Below are positions 34,318 to 45,044 of a DNA stretch of 64,000 nt, piece by piece. Position 1 is the first letter of the stretch, and every line of letters begins with the position of its first letter. The stretch comes from Periplaneta americana (taxonomy: Eukaryota; Arthropoda; Insecta; Blattodea; Blattidae). The notes under the pieces were generated by a model. That model was not told the DNA's origin and made no database searches. It was given only the letters and a program-made list of their open reading frames with translations. The stretch covers positions 64,078,287 to 64,142,286 of the forward strand of contig NC_091121.1 in assembly GCF_040183065.1 (NCBI RefSeq), written 5' to 3'. The position numbers and the translations under genes are program-made.

Positions 34318-34387
34318 CAGATAGCGCGGTGAGCAGGATCGTCATTGTGCGAGTCATGGCCGCTCTTCCGGACTCAGGCTCTGCACG
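34318..34387 (-). CDS. Exon A: start codon and signal-peptide N-terminus
   Basis: Coding is 34318-34357: ATG in a GCGGCCATGA context, then 13 residues MTRTMTILLTALS plus one base, and donor G|GTGAGTG. Joined to exon B it gives a signal peptide with a basic N-terminus, a hydrophobic core and a probable cleavage after GRC near residue 24. Upstream, 34358-34387 is noncoding and preceded by a good acceptor (TTATTGTGTTGCAG, 34388-34401). The transcript therefore very likely has another 5' untranslated exon further right. Confidence 0.75.
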
Positions 34388-34505
34388 CTGCAACACAATA
34401 ATGCACTGATTAACGGAGATGTGGCTGGGAGCCACTGACTTCAAACTTCCTCGCCCATTGTTAAATAAGATTTGCACTTGGACAATGATTAATGTTGTTC
34501 AGGCT

Positions 34506-34620
34506 ATACATACATACATACATACATACATACATACATACATACATACATACATACATACATACATGCGTACATACATACAAAGTGCAGATCTTTCACT
34601 GAAAACCCAGCACACCCCAA
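34506..34620. repeat. (CATA)n microsatellite with LINE 3'-end scrap
   Basis: About 15 CATA units (34506-34566). A short segment, GATCTTTCACTGAAAACCCAGCA (34588-34610), resembles the LINE family 2 3' end, so the repeat may descend from that element's tail. Confidence 0.7.
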
Positions 34621-35187
34621 TAATGTGCACGAAAAATGGTTCTTTTCGTAAAATGTCCTTACACTAAACACGTTGTTCACCAGTGAAGCGATCCATTGTT
34701 ACTGATTTTCCAAGGACACTTCTACCTCTGGAAGCTTGTCGCAAACTCCCCACTACACCCTAATAGTTGACGCGTTACAGTATTTAAACAACAAAATCGC
34801 ATTCCTTTCTGAGTCACTCTGTATAATTAAAATCAAGTAGAGTTCAAGCAACACAATTACTGTAACGGAAATAGAATAGAATGTAATGGAACTAAATAAA
34901 TTATAATCAAGGATAACATTTGTAAACATCTCGTGATATATCTTTGGCGCTGATGACGTCAGTGGACGTTAGAATGGTATAAGAACGGTCATTCCTGTAC
35001 GGCAAACTAGTACAAACATTGATCACATACCTACTCTAATACAACTGATGTGTTGTAACTAGAATGTGGATATCAGTGTAACACATGCGGTTATACCAAT
35101 ATTCCATAATCACCCATCACTCAGCAAGGTCCCGAGCCTTACCTTCACAACAAATAAGTAATTCGCTGAAAGTTGTATACATTAGTG
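34620..35187. other. Unassigned stretch upstream of exon A
   Basis: Would be the 5' intron or promoter region of the secreted-protein gene. No TATA box or initiator that I trust, and no other gene. Confidence 0.4.
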
Positions 35188-35196
35188 TTTAATAAA

Positions 35197-35545
35197 AAAT
35201 CCTTGGTGCTACAGCCCACGAAGGGCCAAGACCGACCAGCCGGCTGCTGGCCTCGTGCCCACATGCCGAAGCAGAGATGGACAATCATCCAGCCAGTATG
35301 GAGGTATCGTGTGATTAGTACGATGATCCACCAGCCGTTGTAGCTGGTTTGCGAAACCGGATTTTCGCTACCTATCGTAGCTCCCCAAGTGAATCACGAT
35401 GGTGAGTGGGCACCGGTCCCATACACTGGCCGAAATTTTATGAGAAAATTTCTTCCCCCATGAGGAATCGAACCAGCGCACATTCCGTAACGCGAGTCCT
35501 AGGCAGGTTGCCTTAGACCGCAATGCCACGGCGCGGGACTTCGTA
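35197..35545 (-). mobile_element. Full-length tRNA-derived SINE, family E
   Basis: The minus strand begins GTCCCGCGCCGTGGCATTGC, with an A-box-like TGGCATTGCGG and B box TGGTTCGATTCC. The body contains GAAGAAATTTTCTCATAAAATTTCGGCC and GGCCAGCAGCCGGCTGG, with TGGTGCTACAGCCC-type sequence near the 3' end. TTTAATAAA flanks it at 35188-35196 and 35546-35554, a 9-bp target duplication. Confidence 0.85.
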
Positions 35546-35559
35546 TTTAATAAATACTA

Positions 35560-36165
35560 TTATTAATGTAACGCATGCGTAGTAGGTCCACCCATGTCCA
35601 ATCTAACGGTCACTATCGTTCAAGATATACCGCGATTATTGTCCCACAGAGTTATTTTTTGCCCATGTATGAAACACGAAGCTTGAAAATAATTTGATCA
35701 TTATGTTGAGAAACTTACATATTAAATCAACGCATCTTACAGGAAAACGAAATCTGTCAACCTCCTTAGAGGCCGCATTGCTAATAAGGGACCTAGATTC
35801 TAATTTGTAAAAAGTGAGTACTTTCCCTCATGTGGTTACATACTCCACATTTGATGGGTGCTGAACATGTGCCAGTGAGAGCTGTACCAGCACAGTGGCA
35901 TGTTGCGGAGAGACCTCTACGCGAACTTCCCTTTCTCCGCGTTTAAAAGCAAGAATAAGGAAGACAAAATATACAACCACGGCATTCAAGATTAAATAGT
36001 AAAAAAAAGTGTAGTTATTTCTTTATTTCCAAGGGTCTGTTCACTGTTCACTCTCGAAAACACTGCAGCCTATTGATTTACTGTGCCCGTTTAATATTTT
36101 TACTTTGTTTCGTTGGTCCATTAGAGGCCTCTGCAAGAATGCGCTAGTCCATAATTCAGTCTGTA
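35560..36165. other. Unassigned stretch before the satellite
   Basis: No gene or repeat recognised. Confidence 0.4.
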
Positions 36166-36174
36166 ACTCTCACA

Positions 36175-38112
36175 GATTCGGATCTCTAAGATAAGAGATC
36201 ACAGTCTGCATTTCTCTTCGAAAGAAAGCCATGCTAAACAGTTTCTGCGTTCTTAAAAATTCATCATCCTCGGATATCTAAGACAAGAGCTCACAGTCTT
36301 CATTTCCCTTAGAAAGAAAGGCATGCTAAGCAGTTTCTGCGTTCTTAAAAATTCATCAACCTCGGATATCTAAAATAAAAACTCACAGTCTTCATTTCAC
36401 TTCGAAAGAAAGCCATACTAAACAGTTTCTTCGTCCCTAAAAATTAATCAACCTCGGATATCTAAGATAAGAACTCACAACCTTAATTTCCCTTCGAAAG
36501 AAAGGCATGCTAAGCAGTTTCTTCGTTCCTAAAAATTAATCATCCTCGGATATCTAAGATAAGAGGTCACAGTCTTCATTTCCCTTCGAAAGAAAGTCAT
36601 GCTAAACAGTTTCTTCGTTCCTAAAAATTAATCAACCTCGGATATCTAAGATAAGAATTCACAGTCTTCATTTCCCTTCGAAAGAAAGGCATGCTAAGCA
36701 GTTTCTTCGTTCCTAAAATTAATCATCCTCGGATATCTAGGATAAGAGCTCACAGTCTTCATTCCCCTTCGAAAGAAAGCCATGCTAAACAGTTTCTTCG
36801 TCCCTAAAAATTAATCAACCTCGGATATCTAAGATAAGAACTCACAGCCTTAATTTCCCTTCGAAAGAAAGGCATGCTAAGCAGTTTCTTCGTTCCTAAA
36901 AATTAATCATTCTCGGATATCTAAGATAAGAACTCACATCTTTATTTCCCTTCGAAAGAAAGTCATCCTAAGCAGTTTCTTCGTTTCTAAAAATTCATCA
37001 TCCTCGGATATCTAAGATAAGAGGTCACAGTCTTCATTTTCCTTCGAAAGAAAGTCATGCTAAACAGTTTCTTCGTTCCTAAAAATTAATCAACCTCGGA
37101 TATCTAAGATAAGAACTCACAGTCTTCATTCCCCTTCGAAAGAAAATCATGCTAAACAGTTTCTGCGTTCCTAAAAATTAATTAACCTCGGATATCTAAG
37201 ATAAGAACTCACAGTCTTCATTTCCCTTCGAAAGAAAGTCATGCTAAACAGTTTCTTCGTTCCTAAAAATTAATCAACCTCGGATATCTAAGATAAGAAC
37301 TCACAGTCTTCATTCCCCTTCGAAAGAAAGTCATGCTAAACAGTTTCTTCGTTCCTAAAAATTAATCAACCTCGGATATCTAAGATAAGAATTCACAGTC
37401 TTCATTTCCCTTCGAAAGAAAGGCATGCTAAGCAGTTTCTTCGTTCCTAAAATTAATCATCCTCGGATATCTAGGATAAGAGCTCACAGTCTTCATTCCC
37501 CTTCGAAAGAAAGCCATGCTAAATAGTTTCTGCGTTCCTAAAAATTAATTAACCTCGGATATCTAAGATAAGAACTCACAGTCTTCATTCCCCTTCGAAA
37601 GAAAATCATGCTAAACAGTTTCTGCGTTCCTAAAAATTAATTAACCTCGGATATCTAAGATAAGAACTCACAGTCTTCATTCCCCTTCGAAAGAAAGTCA
37701 TGCTAAACAGTTTCTGCGTTCCTAAAAATTAATTAACCTCGGATATCTAAGATAAGAACTTACAGCCTTAATTTCCCTGCGAAAGAAAGGCATGCTAAGC
37801 AGTTTCTTCGTTCCTAAAAATTAATCATCCTCGGATATCTAAGATAAGAACTCACAGTCTTCATTTCCCTTCGAAAGAAAGTCATCCTAAGCAGTTTCTT
37901 CGTTCCTAAAAATTAATCATCCTAGGATATCTAAGATAAGAGGTCACAGTCTTCATTTCCCTTCGAAAGAAAGTCATGCTAAACAGTTTCTTCGTTCCTA
38001 AAAATTAATCAACCTCGGATATCTAAGATAAGAACTCACAGTCTTCATTTCCCTTCGAAAGAAAACCATGCTAAACAGTTTCTTCGTTTCTAAAAATTCA
38101 TCATCTCGGTCG
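36175..38112. repeat. 92-bp satellite array, 21 copies
   Basis: CGGATATCTAAG-type anchors at 36271, 36363, 36455, 36547, 36639, 36730, 36822, 36914 and 37005 give a 91-92 base period. The flanking copies begin at 36179 and end at 38107. Variants alternate between GGCATGCTAAGCAG and (G/C)CATGCTAAACAG types in the first eight units, a dimeric order. A two-unit block at 36639 with a single-A deletion is repeated at 37373, 734 bases (eight units) away. No coding potential. Confidence 0.95.
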
Positions 38113-38457
38113 TGATTGAAGCCCGATCTAGAATCCAGTGAGAAGCATGGTACCCACTATATAGACCAGTGGCGGAATAGGCAAACAGCGCAATTTGTTA
38201 CCTTAAAAGAATGAATGTGAAGGTGATATAGGTACTCTCTCGATTATGCGTTTTACAACAGTTGAGTTCCTTTGTCAGATGACGAATTATATTACCGCTT
38301 ATAGTTTGTTTTCTTGAAATATTAGGTCATTCAAAAGTCACTTCAAACCGTAAAGCGTTATAAAATAATATTATAATAGGCCTTTTTGAGGTGCAGAAAA
38401 TTACTGTGTTGGGCAAACAATGGGCTTTTCATTTGCTACTTTTTGAATTTTCACGGT

Positions 38458-38692
38458 TACCAGTCGGCTGAGGCGGTTGCCTTCCGATTTTGAGTTGAGT
38501 TCGGGCGCGGATTCGATCCCCGTTTGGGCTGATTACCTGGTTGGGATTTTTCCGAGGTTTTCCTCAACCGTAAGGCAAATGCCGAGAGGCGAATCCTTGG
38601 CCTCATCTCGCCAAATACCATTTCGCTATCACCAATTCCATGGACGCTAAATAACCTAGTAGTTGATACAGCGTCGTTAAATAAACAGACTA
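38458..38692 (+). mobile_element. tRNA-derived SINE, family A
   Basis: Plus-strand copy. Tail part: GCCTCATCTCGCCAAATACC, then ACGCTAAATAACCTAGTAGTTGATAC and AGCGTCGTTAAATAAAC. The head has CAGTCGGCTGAGGCGG and the B-box region GCGGATTCGATCCCCG. Confidence 0.9.
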
Positions 38693-38989
38693 AAAACTCA
38701 AAATTCTCACCTAGTTGGGAACCACTGGTTTAGATTATATACTAGATTATTTTAAATTGCACCTTTAGTGTGCCATATATTAAATAAGGTTGAAAAACGC
38801 TGCTTTAAAATACAGTATTTAGGATGTGATTTACCATATCATGATGAGAAAGACGCTAGAAAAAAAAAAACAACATAAATATTTGCATGTAAGGATAACT
38901 GGTTGTATTAACAACACTTTTAAACATCATCTGTCCAAACAAAGCAACTTCAAGGAATAGATTACACAACATAATATTCTGGCTAAAAC

Positions 38990-39415
38990 AGCATCATTAT
39001 AATGAAGACGGAACATGGACTCTGAAACAAAGGGATTGAAAGAATACAGAACGGCGCAGAAATGCGATTTATGAGAAAAACTGCAAGTTTTATACTAATG
39101 GAGACGATAGAAAGTAAAACAATTGTGAAACAATTAAAAATTTCTCCAATTTTATAACATATAGAAAATTACAGATCAAAGTGGATCAGTTACAGTGAAA
39201 GAATGTGAATTTCAAGCTACCAATACTTAAAAAATATTACCAGCTTACAGAAAAAAGACGGTTGGGCAGACCAAAGAAGAGATGGCATGAGAGCGGAAAG
39301 AGGCCAGTTTGGCCTAAATTCCATGAAAGGATGACGAAGCCGAACATTAATGACTTTATTAGCACCGCTACAAGAATTGTGAAGTTCCTAGTCATGTTGG
39401 GATATAGCTGATCCA
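38990..39415 (+). pseudogene. LINE (family 3) C-terminal remnant
   Basis: Broken frames read DGTWTLKQRDWKNTERRRNA (about 39010-39070), then YRSKWISYSERM and EKRRLGRPKKRW (39250-39290). These are LINE C-terminal motifs like those at 6600-6931. Several stops; no RT. Confidence 0.55.
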
Positions 39416-39429
39416 GTGCTAAATTGGAG

Positions 39430-40555
39430 CTTTCTCAAGGTGCCAGAAAATTTTGAACATTTAAAAATTTAAGAGAAGGCCCGTGTTTGACTCGCAGTTT
39501 ATTACGGGAGTTTAATCAGAAGGTTTGAAGAAAATTGTTCTGTTGCTGATAAGTATTATGTATATATTACTTTATATATAATTGTTATCCTCTGATTGAC
39601 GTTCTAGCTGATATGTACATCTATTTTATCAGGCAGTACATCTCACTTGCCGATATGTGTCAGGGGAAGAACGATTGTTTGTATGCATCTGAAGTCTGAT
39701 TAGTGGAATATGTAGCTAATTGGCGATGTATGCAAACAACATATTATAATTATTAGCTGACGAGAATATTCGCGGAAAGGTATAACAAATAAAGCCTGGA
39801 AAGAGATGGGGAAAATAGTATGCTGAGAATAAAAAACTCTTCAGTAATTGAATATTATGTCTTACATTGATATTACAGCAATAATATATAATTTTCTGTA
39901 TCACATTGTTATTTTAACAGAGTTGGAAGTAATGTACAGTAGCGGCAAAAAACCGGACCGACTCTTGTAGTTGATTTCAGAGTCACAGAGTCAAATTTTG
40001 CTAGTCACAAAACACATCCATCTTGTATAATTAATTGTAACAATGAAATTTATTGCATTTCTTCGATTCTTACCGTCTTTTGTTTGCTTCAGTGCCTCAA
40101 ACTTACAGACGAAGAAACTTTGAGAGTTTTATTTTCATCTGGCATCAATATTACATTTCTACCTCTATTCGGCAAAGATAACTGCGTATTTTTAATTTAA
40201 ATAGCAGTACATACCTCTGACTTCACTATCCATATTGAAATTACCACAGTTTGACACAATACACAGCACAGGATTCTTTTGTATCAGCTACAAGGGTCGG
40301 TCCGGTTTTTTTGCCACTACTGTACGTCGAATAACAAAGTAGCTAAATAATTTCTTAACACCTATGTTTATTGGAATGTTTTATGACAGGTTTACTAGTG
40401 ATGGTATTGTGTCTTGACGTATATTGAACATCATCTTCTCTATTGCAGACATAGTTGTGCAGAATGATGTTTAAGGGTGCTATTCATAGACATTTCGCTA
40501 GCCCGCTCTAAGAGCGTACTAAATTAGCCACGGCTATCGACTGGTTACCTGTACA
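39430..40555. other. Unassigned stretch
   Basis: Contains the 39686-39730 scrap of the dispersed repeat. The segments GGCAAAAAACCGGACCGACTC (39943) and GGTCGGTCCGGTTTTTTTGCC (40295) are near reverse complements. They mark the ends of a possible inverted-repeat element, about 39935-40325. Confidence 0.5.
39935..40325. mobile_element. Possible 390-bp inverted-repeat DNA element
   Basis: The left end TACAGTAGCGGCAAAAAACCGG is mirrored at the right by CCGGTTTTTTTGCCACTACTGTA, about 25 bases each, with TA at both borders as in Tc1/mariner-type insertion. The interior has no coding capacity. Confidence 0.7.
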
Positions 40556-40558
40556 GGA

Positions 40559-40658
40559 TTCATATCATATATCATATCATATCATATCATATCATATCAT
40601 ATCATATCATATCATATCATATCATATCATATCATATCATATCATATCATATCATATC
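40559..40658. repeat. (ATATC)n pentanucleotide array
   Basis: About 20 units of ATATC, starting within TTCATATC. The same pentanucleotide forms the larger array at 52597-53118. Confidence 0.95.
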
Positions 40659-41303
40659 GATAACACTGGTTTATGAATACGAAAAAGTTAGTTCGCTGAT
40701 CATCCACCGGAAGCCCGCGCTAAGAATGTCTATGAATATGGCCCCTCATAGTTTAATAGTTTAAAATTACATGTCTAAAAACAAATGTATAGACGGGTCA
40801 GTTAAAAAGTAACAATTACAAAGAGATTGTACAATCAAAAAATTCGTCAAGATTATAAAACGGATTTAAAATTAACCAACTAGAGGTGTAAAATTTGAGA
40901 GCAGCTCTGTTTAAATAAAAAATATGAGATGGAAATTTATTTGCAACCTTCAAGGACATATACTACTCGTATAAATCTCCCGGACACGGCGTTGTTAGCA
41001 GAAGAAGAAGTGATACTAAAGGATATGATAGTGGAGCTAAATAACAACTGTGAGCAATATACGATGAAGATAAACGGAAATAAGACGGAGACCATGGTTA
41101 TATGAAGAAAAATAAAGAAGGTAAACGTGCGAATTCGAAATGAGACGGTGGAACAAATTGACAGCTTCAAATACTTGGAATGTACTATAAGTAGTAACAG
41201 GAGCTGCTGCCAGGAAGTCAAAAGGAGAATGGCAATGACCAAGGAAGCTTTTAATAGAAAATTAGCATCTTCTACAGACCTCTGGAAAAACAACTAAGGA
41301 AGA

Positions 41304-41833
41304 ATTTTCTCCGTTCCATTACTCTTTCATCGTATGATGACGCAGAATATCTGCATGGAAATATCATATGTACTTCGGTACATTAGAATAATATATATGA
41401 TATGCGTAAAATCACTTCGTGATTTAAGACGGCGCTCATTCCGTCGGATCCCGGCCAACTAGTCACTCATATCGAGTGCACCTCAGCACAGGTATGGACT
41501 TCGGTCCTGCGTTCATAGACATCTATGACGTAGTGCAGAGGGCGGCCACTAGAGGGAACCCAAGAGTTGGAGCTTAATCTGAGACGATTCTAACCGGCGT
41601 CGGAGTTGTATCCGGTGTGGCTTAGTGGATAAAGCATCAGCACGTAGAGCTGAAAACCCGGGTTCAAATCCCGGCGCCGGAGAGAATTTTTCTCCGTTGC
41701 CGACCACACCACCTCATTCTAGTGCCGAGGTCATGGAAAGCATGGGGCTCTACCTCCATGCCCCCCAAGTGCCTTCATGGCATGTTACGGGGATACCTTT
41801 ACCTTTACCTTTTCCATTACTCTTTCATCGTAT
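41304..41833 (+). mobile_element. 530-bp tRNA-bearing family D element with 12-bp target duplication
   Basis: AACTAAGGAAGA flanks the insert (41292-41303 and 41834-41845) and interrupts a LINE reading frame. From left to right: an AT-rich segment shared with 7430-7530; the CGTCGGATCCCGGCC and CTATGACGTAGTGCAG region; the tRNA-like head (41611-41682); GAGAGAATTTTTCTCCG; a distinct segment (about 41700-41800); and a CTTTACCTTTACC tail. TTCCATTACTCTTTCATCGTAT occurs near both ends. It reads as a SINE-like retroposon starting in one tandem unit and ending in another. Confidence 0.75.
41611..41682 (+). tRNA. tRNA-like sequence, anticodon-position GTA (in family D element)
   Basis: Cloverleaf: acceptor TCCGGTG/CGCCGGA with one G-T pair; D stem GCTT/AAGC; anticodon stem TCAGC/GCTGA around ACGTAGA; T stem CCGGG/CCCGG around TTCAAAT; discriminator G. 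C at position 33 and the embedding in a retroposon argue against a translation-competent tRNA. The internal promoter boxes look usable. Confidence 0.6.
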
Positions 41834-42274
41834 AACTAAGGAAGAGACTAGTGAATTGCTTTGTGTAGAGTGTATCAGGCAGAAACGTGGACATTACAAC
41901 GAAGTGAAGAGAAGCATTTGAAATTTGAGTATGGAAAAGAATAGAGCGTGTGAAATGGACAGACAGAATAAGAAATGAAGCTGACTTGAAAGAGTTGATG
42001 AGGAAAAAATAATGCTAAAACTAATCAGGAAGATAAAAAGGAATTGGTAGGGTCACTGCTAAGATGAAACTAAGTACTGAAGGATGCGCTGGAAGAAATG
42101 GTGAACGGGAGAAAAGTTTGGAGCAGAAAGATATATCTGATGATACCATTAAGATATATGGATAATATGCGGAGACTAAGAGGAAGGCGGAAAAAGGAAA
42201 GATTGGAGAATGTTAGGTTTGCAGTGAAAGATCTGCTCTTGGCAGGAAACTATGAATGAATGAATATCTCAGAG

Positions 42275-45040
42275 CACTGGTTTGTAGGGTAAAGATTGGT
42301 AATGCTGTGATACAAGTAATATTGTGAAGTTCTTTTTTAGAATTTATTACAATTTTACTGAGCGAGAGGAATATCGGTTTTTTTCAGTCAACGTATTAAG
42401 GCAATGATGTCAAAGCAAGCGCATTTTTCTGACCTTGACGTCGTGCGCGGGCAGCAAGCGCTAAGTATGGAAAGAGGAAGGGTTGTGTATATGAATAAGC
42501 AACCTGTTGGATTAAGAAAACAGTGGTGCACAAACTTCAAACGGAACGTAAAATTTTATGTCGTTATTTTTATATGGCTTCTTTCTGTTTAATATTATCT
42601 ATATTGTCTGTAAAACAAAAGTACTAACACTGTTTTCTTAATATTGCACTTGTGTTTTAAATCTTAATAACATAATAGAGAGTTAAAAAGAAATATTCAT
42701 TTAAATTCCTTAGTAGTTTATTATTATACTGTATTAAGTGGATGAAACACATCATTCATAAAGAAAGTGATATTACAAAGAAAGAGATTGAGTATGACAT
42801 GATAAGTTGGAATTTATATTGATGGTATCTTTAGCCTTACAAAAGTAATCAATAAACTAATCAAAACAATATTACAGTACAAAGCAAAGTTACCTAGGTA
42901 CTGTATCTGTTTTAAGTGTAACTAATATTACATAACAAAACTCTTATCGTATTATGCTTTTAAGGTGATATTTGTGAGCAACTTCCTATCATCAGAATAT
43001 TAAATTATTTTCTCGAAATCTGCTGAAGCTATAGAGCTGACATTTTTACAACACATGGGCACGTATCTTTTGCTTATGATGTAACAGTAGTTGCTTTGTT
43101 AATTCATTTCCTTACAAACAATTTTCATGAGAATATTTTCAAAATTTTCCATACACTATCTTCAGTAATACGTATATACGGTATATTAGATTTACGAAAA
43201 CATTCTGTAAGGCTACTAAATAAATAGGCCTATACCTGAAAATTTCACTTTTCTATACGAAAAGTTGAGAAAATATTTCTTTTGAATAAAAAAATCAAAC
43301 TTGTGAAAAATGAACATTAAAATTAAAACTTACATTCTTATAATGCACTTATACTTCTCAGGCAAACCTAAAAATTAACATGGATACAGTTTTAATAAGT
43401 TCTCTTCCCTTTATCTATTAAATCAGTGCTGGCCATCCCTGAATATAGCTCGACCAAGCTTCATATACTACCTCTTTCGTCTGACTCTTTCCTTTCCGCT
43501 GTAAAGCGCTCAGGCTCTCCTGGGCTCTAAAGCGCGCGCTTGTTCCTGTGGGCATCAATCGACATGCCTGTATTAAGGGAATGTCCGTGGACAAAACCAG
43601 TCCTTCCTTCGCTCAGTAAAATTGTAAAAAATTCTCAAAAAGAATTATCCCAATATTACTCGTATCACAGTATTACCAACTTTTACTCTAAGCGGAAAGT
43701 TACTGAAATTCCGTCACATTTATTAACGCCGTGTGCTAAACATGAATTAGTAATCAATTTGTAACTTCAGTAACTAACTTGTCCGATTGCATTGAGTAGC
43801 GAAAGGCCTAATGTACTCTGTAAGTATATTAACATTCTGATCTTATGTACCGAGACAACTGAAATTTTTATTATTTATGACGCCCTATTTAGCTGTAAGT
43901 TCAGAGGGCCCGGCTTCCGTCTCCAGTGGTGGAGCGAAGATTTATCTCTACATGTTTTGGGAACTTTTAGTGTAGGCTATACCGAGTCCTGTGTTTGTTC
44001 AGCGTAGTGTTTTGGGCTGTGACGTTTCCATTGGCTGGAAAACCCACTACTCAACGAATGCTCATTAATTCATATCTTCACAACAGTGAAGGCGGATTAT
44101 TAAGTCAGTAACCTCCGTCACGTCGGATCGCCTATGAGAGCGGCAATCAATCAATCGTTTTGATTTCTCCTTCTTCCTAAACCAGTAACCTCACTTCCTG
44201 TGTGGCGTGCCACAGTGTTCTAATGACATCATTACTGACTCCCAGTAAGTATAAAGGAAGGATACGCGTGACGGCAGAAACGGAAAGTCCTGGGGTCGAG
44301 ACCCGATCGAGGCGTGATATATGTGTGTCAATACAAGTAACGCCCTCCTTAGTATTGTGAGGTGGTCCACTTCGCACGGTGAAACCGTTTGATCGGCGGC
44401 GTGGCGTTCTGCTGGTCATCCTTGCATGACATACGGTACGTGCCGTGAGCGGCATCTCATTGTCTGGAGAAAGTGCTCCCTACTCATTCACTCACGGCTA
44501 GTGCGATATTTGCCTTGCTTCTCCCTCTCTGTTATCTGAAAGTGGTGTGTAACAATAACTCACTTATACGTTTGTGCCCGTATTTAACAAAGAAGACTAT
44601 ATGCTCTCGTAAGCTAAAAACATGCTTAAAATAGTCTAACACTATTCAGGATTTAGCATTCCTACCTCTGAATCTTAAACAAGTAATACGAGGGGGTGTA
44701 CAAACATTTTCACTTTTGCTTCTGTGACCTGCAGAATGAAGAATTCGCTTCGATTTTAGAATAGCTTTAATACTGTAAAATGGAATTTAAAGTTATTTTT
44801 AGAACAAGTTGTTTTCATTACGCAAACGGTTTCATATAGGCTTACTACTGTAATTATATTTAAATTCCACGATTATGTACGAGTAAATCGTAGTCAATCT
44901 TTTAATCCTAGTGCAATTATTATTACTAGCAGTGCGTTCGTCTCGAGCTGGGCGTTCTGAGACAGAAGAGGGCGGTAATTGGTTCGTAATGTTAAATTTG
45001 TTCCTTACAAGGTAAGAGAACTATCTAAAAATTATAATAA
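42275..45040. other. Unassigned stretch
   Basis: Short frames at 42404-42592, 43540-43764, 43792-44007 and 44177-44455 show no recognisable domains. A B-box-like GGGTCGAGACCC at about 44293 hints at another SINE, but I could not define its ends. Confidence 0.4.
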
Positions 45041-45044
45041 AAGT

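Larger units (their letters stand above)
40945..42270 (+). pseudogene. LINE (family 2) copy split by an insertion
   Basis: The plus-strand reading has DTALLAEEEVI, NCEQYTMKINGNKTETMV, FKYLECTISSNRSCCQE and RRMAMTKEAFNRK up to about 41290. After the insertion 41304-41833 it resumes with GRNVD, RIERVKWTDRIRNEA, KIYG..AETKRKAEKGK and a GAATGAATGAAT tail near 42255-42268. There are several stops and shifts, and it is 5'-truncated inside the RT. Homologous to 31350-32275. Confidence 0.8.

Noticed and set aside
36175..38112. CRISPR-like array
   Set aside because: Units are contiguous 92-mers that vary throughout; there are no unique spacers between constant repeats and no cas genes.
41611..41682. 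Functional tRNA-Tyr gene
   Set aside because: The cloverleaf is complete, but position 33 is C, the body is unlike tRNA-Tyr, and it lies inside a retroposed repeat with a target duplication.
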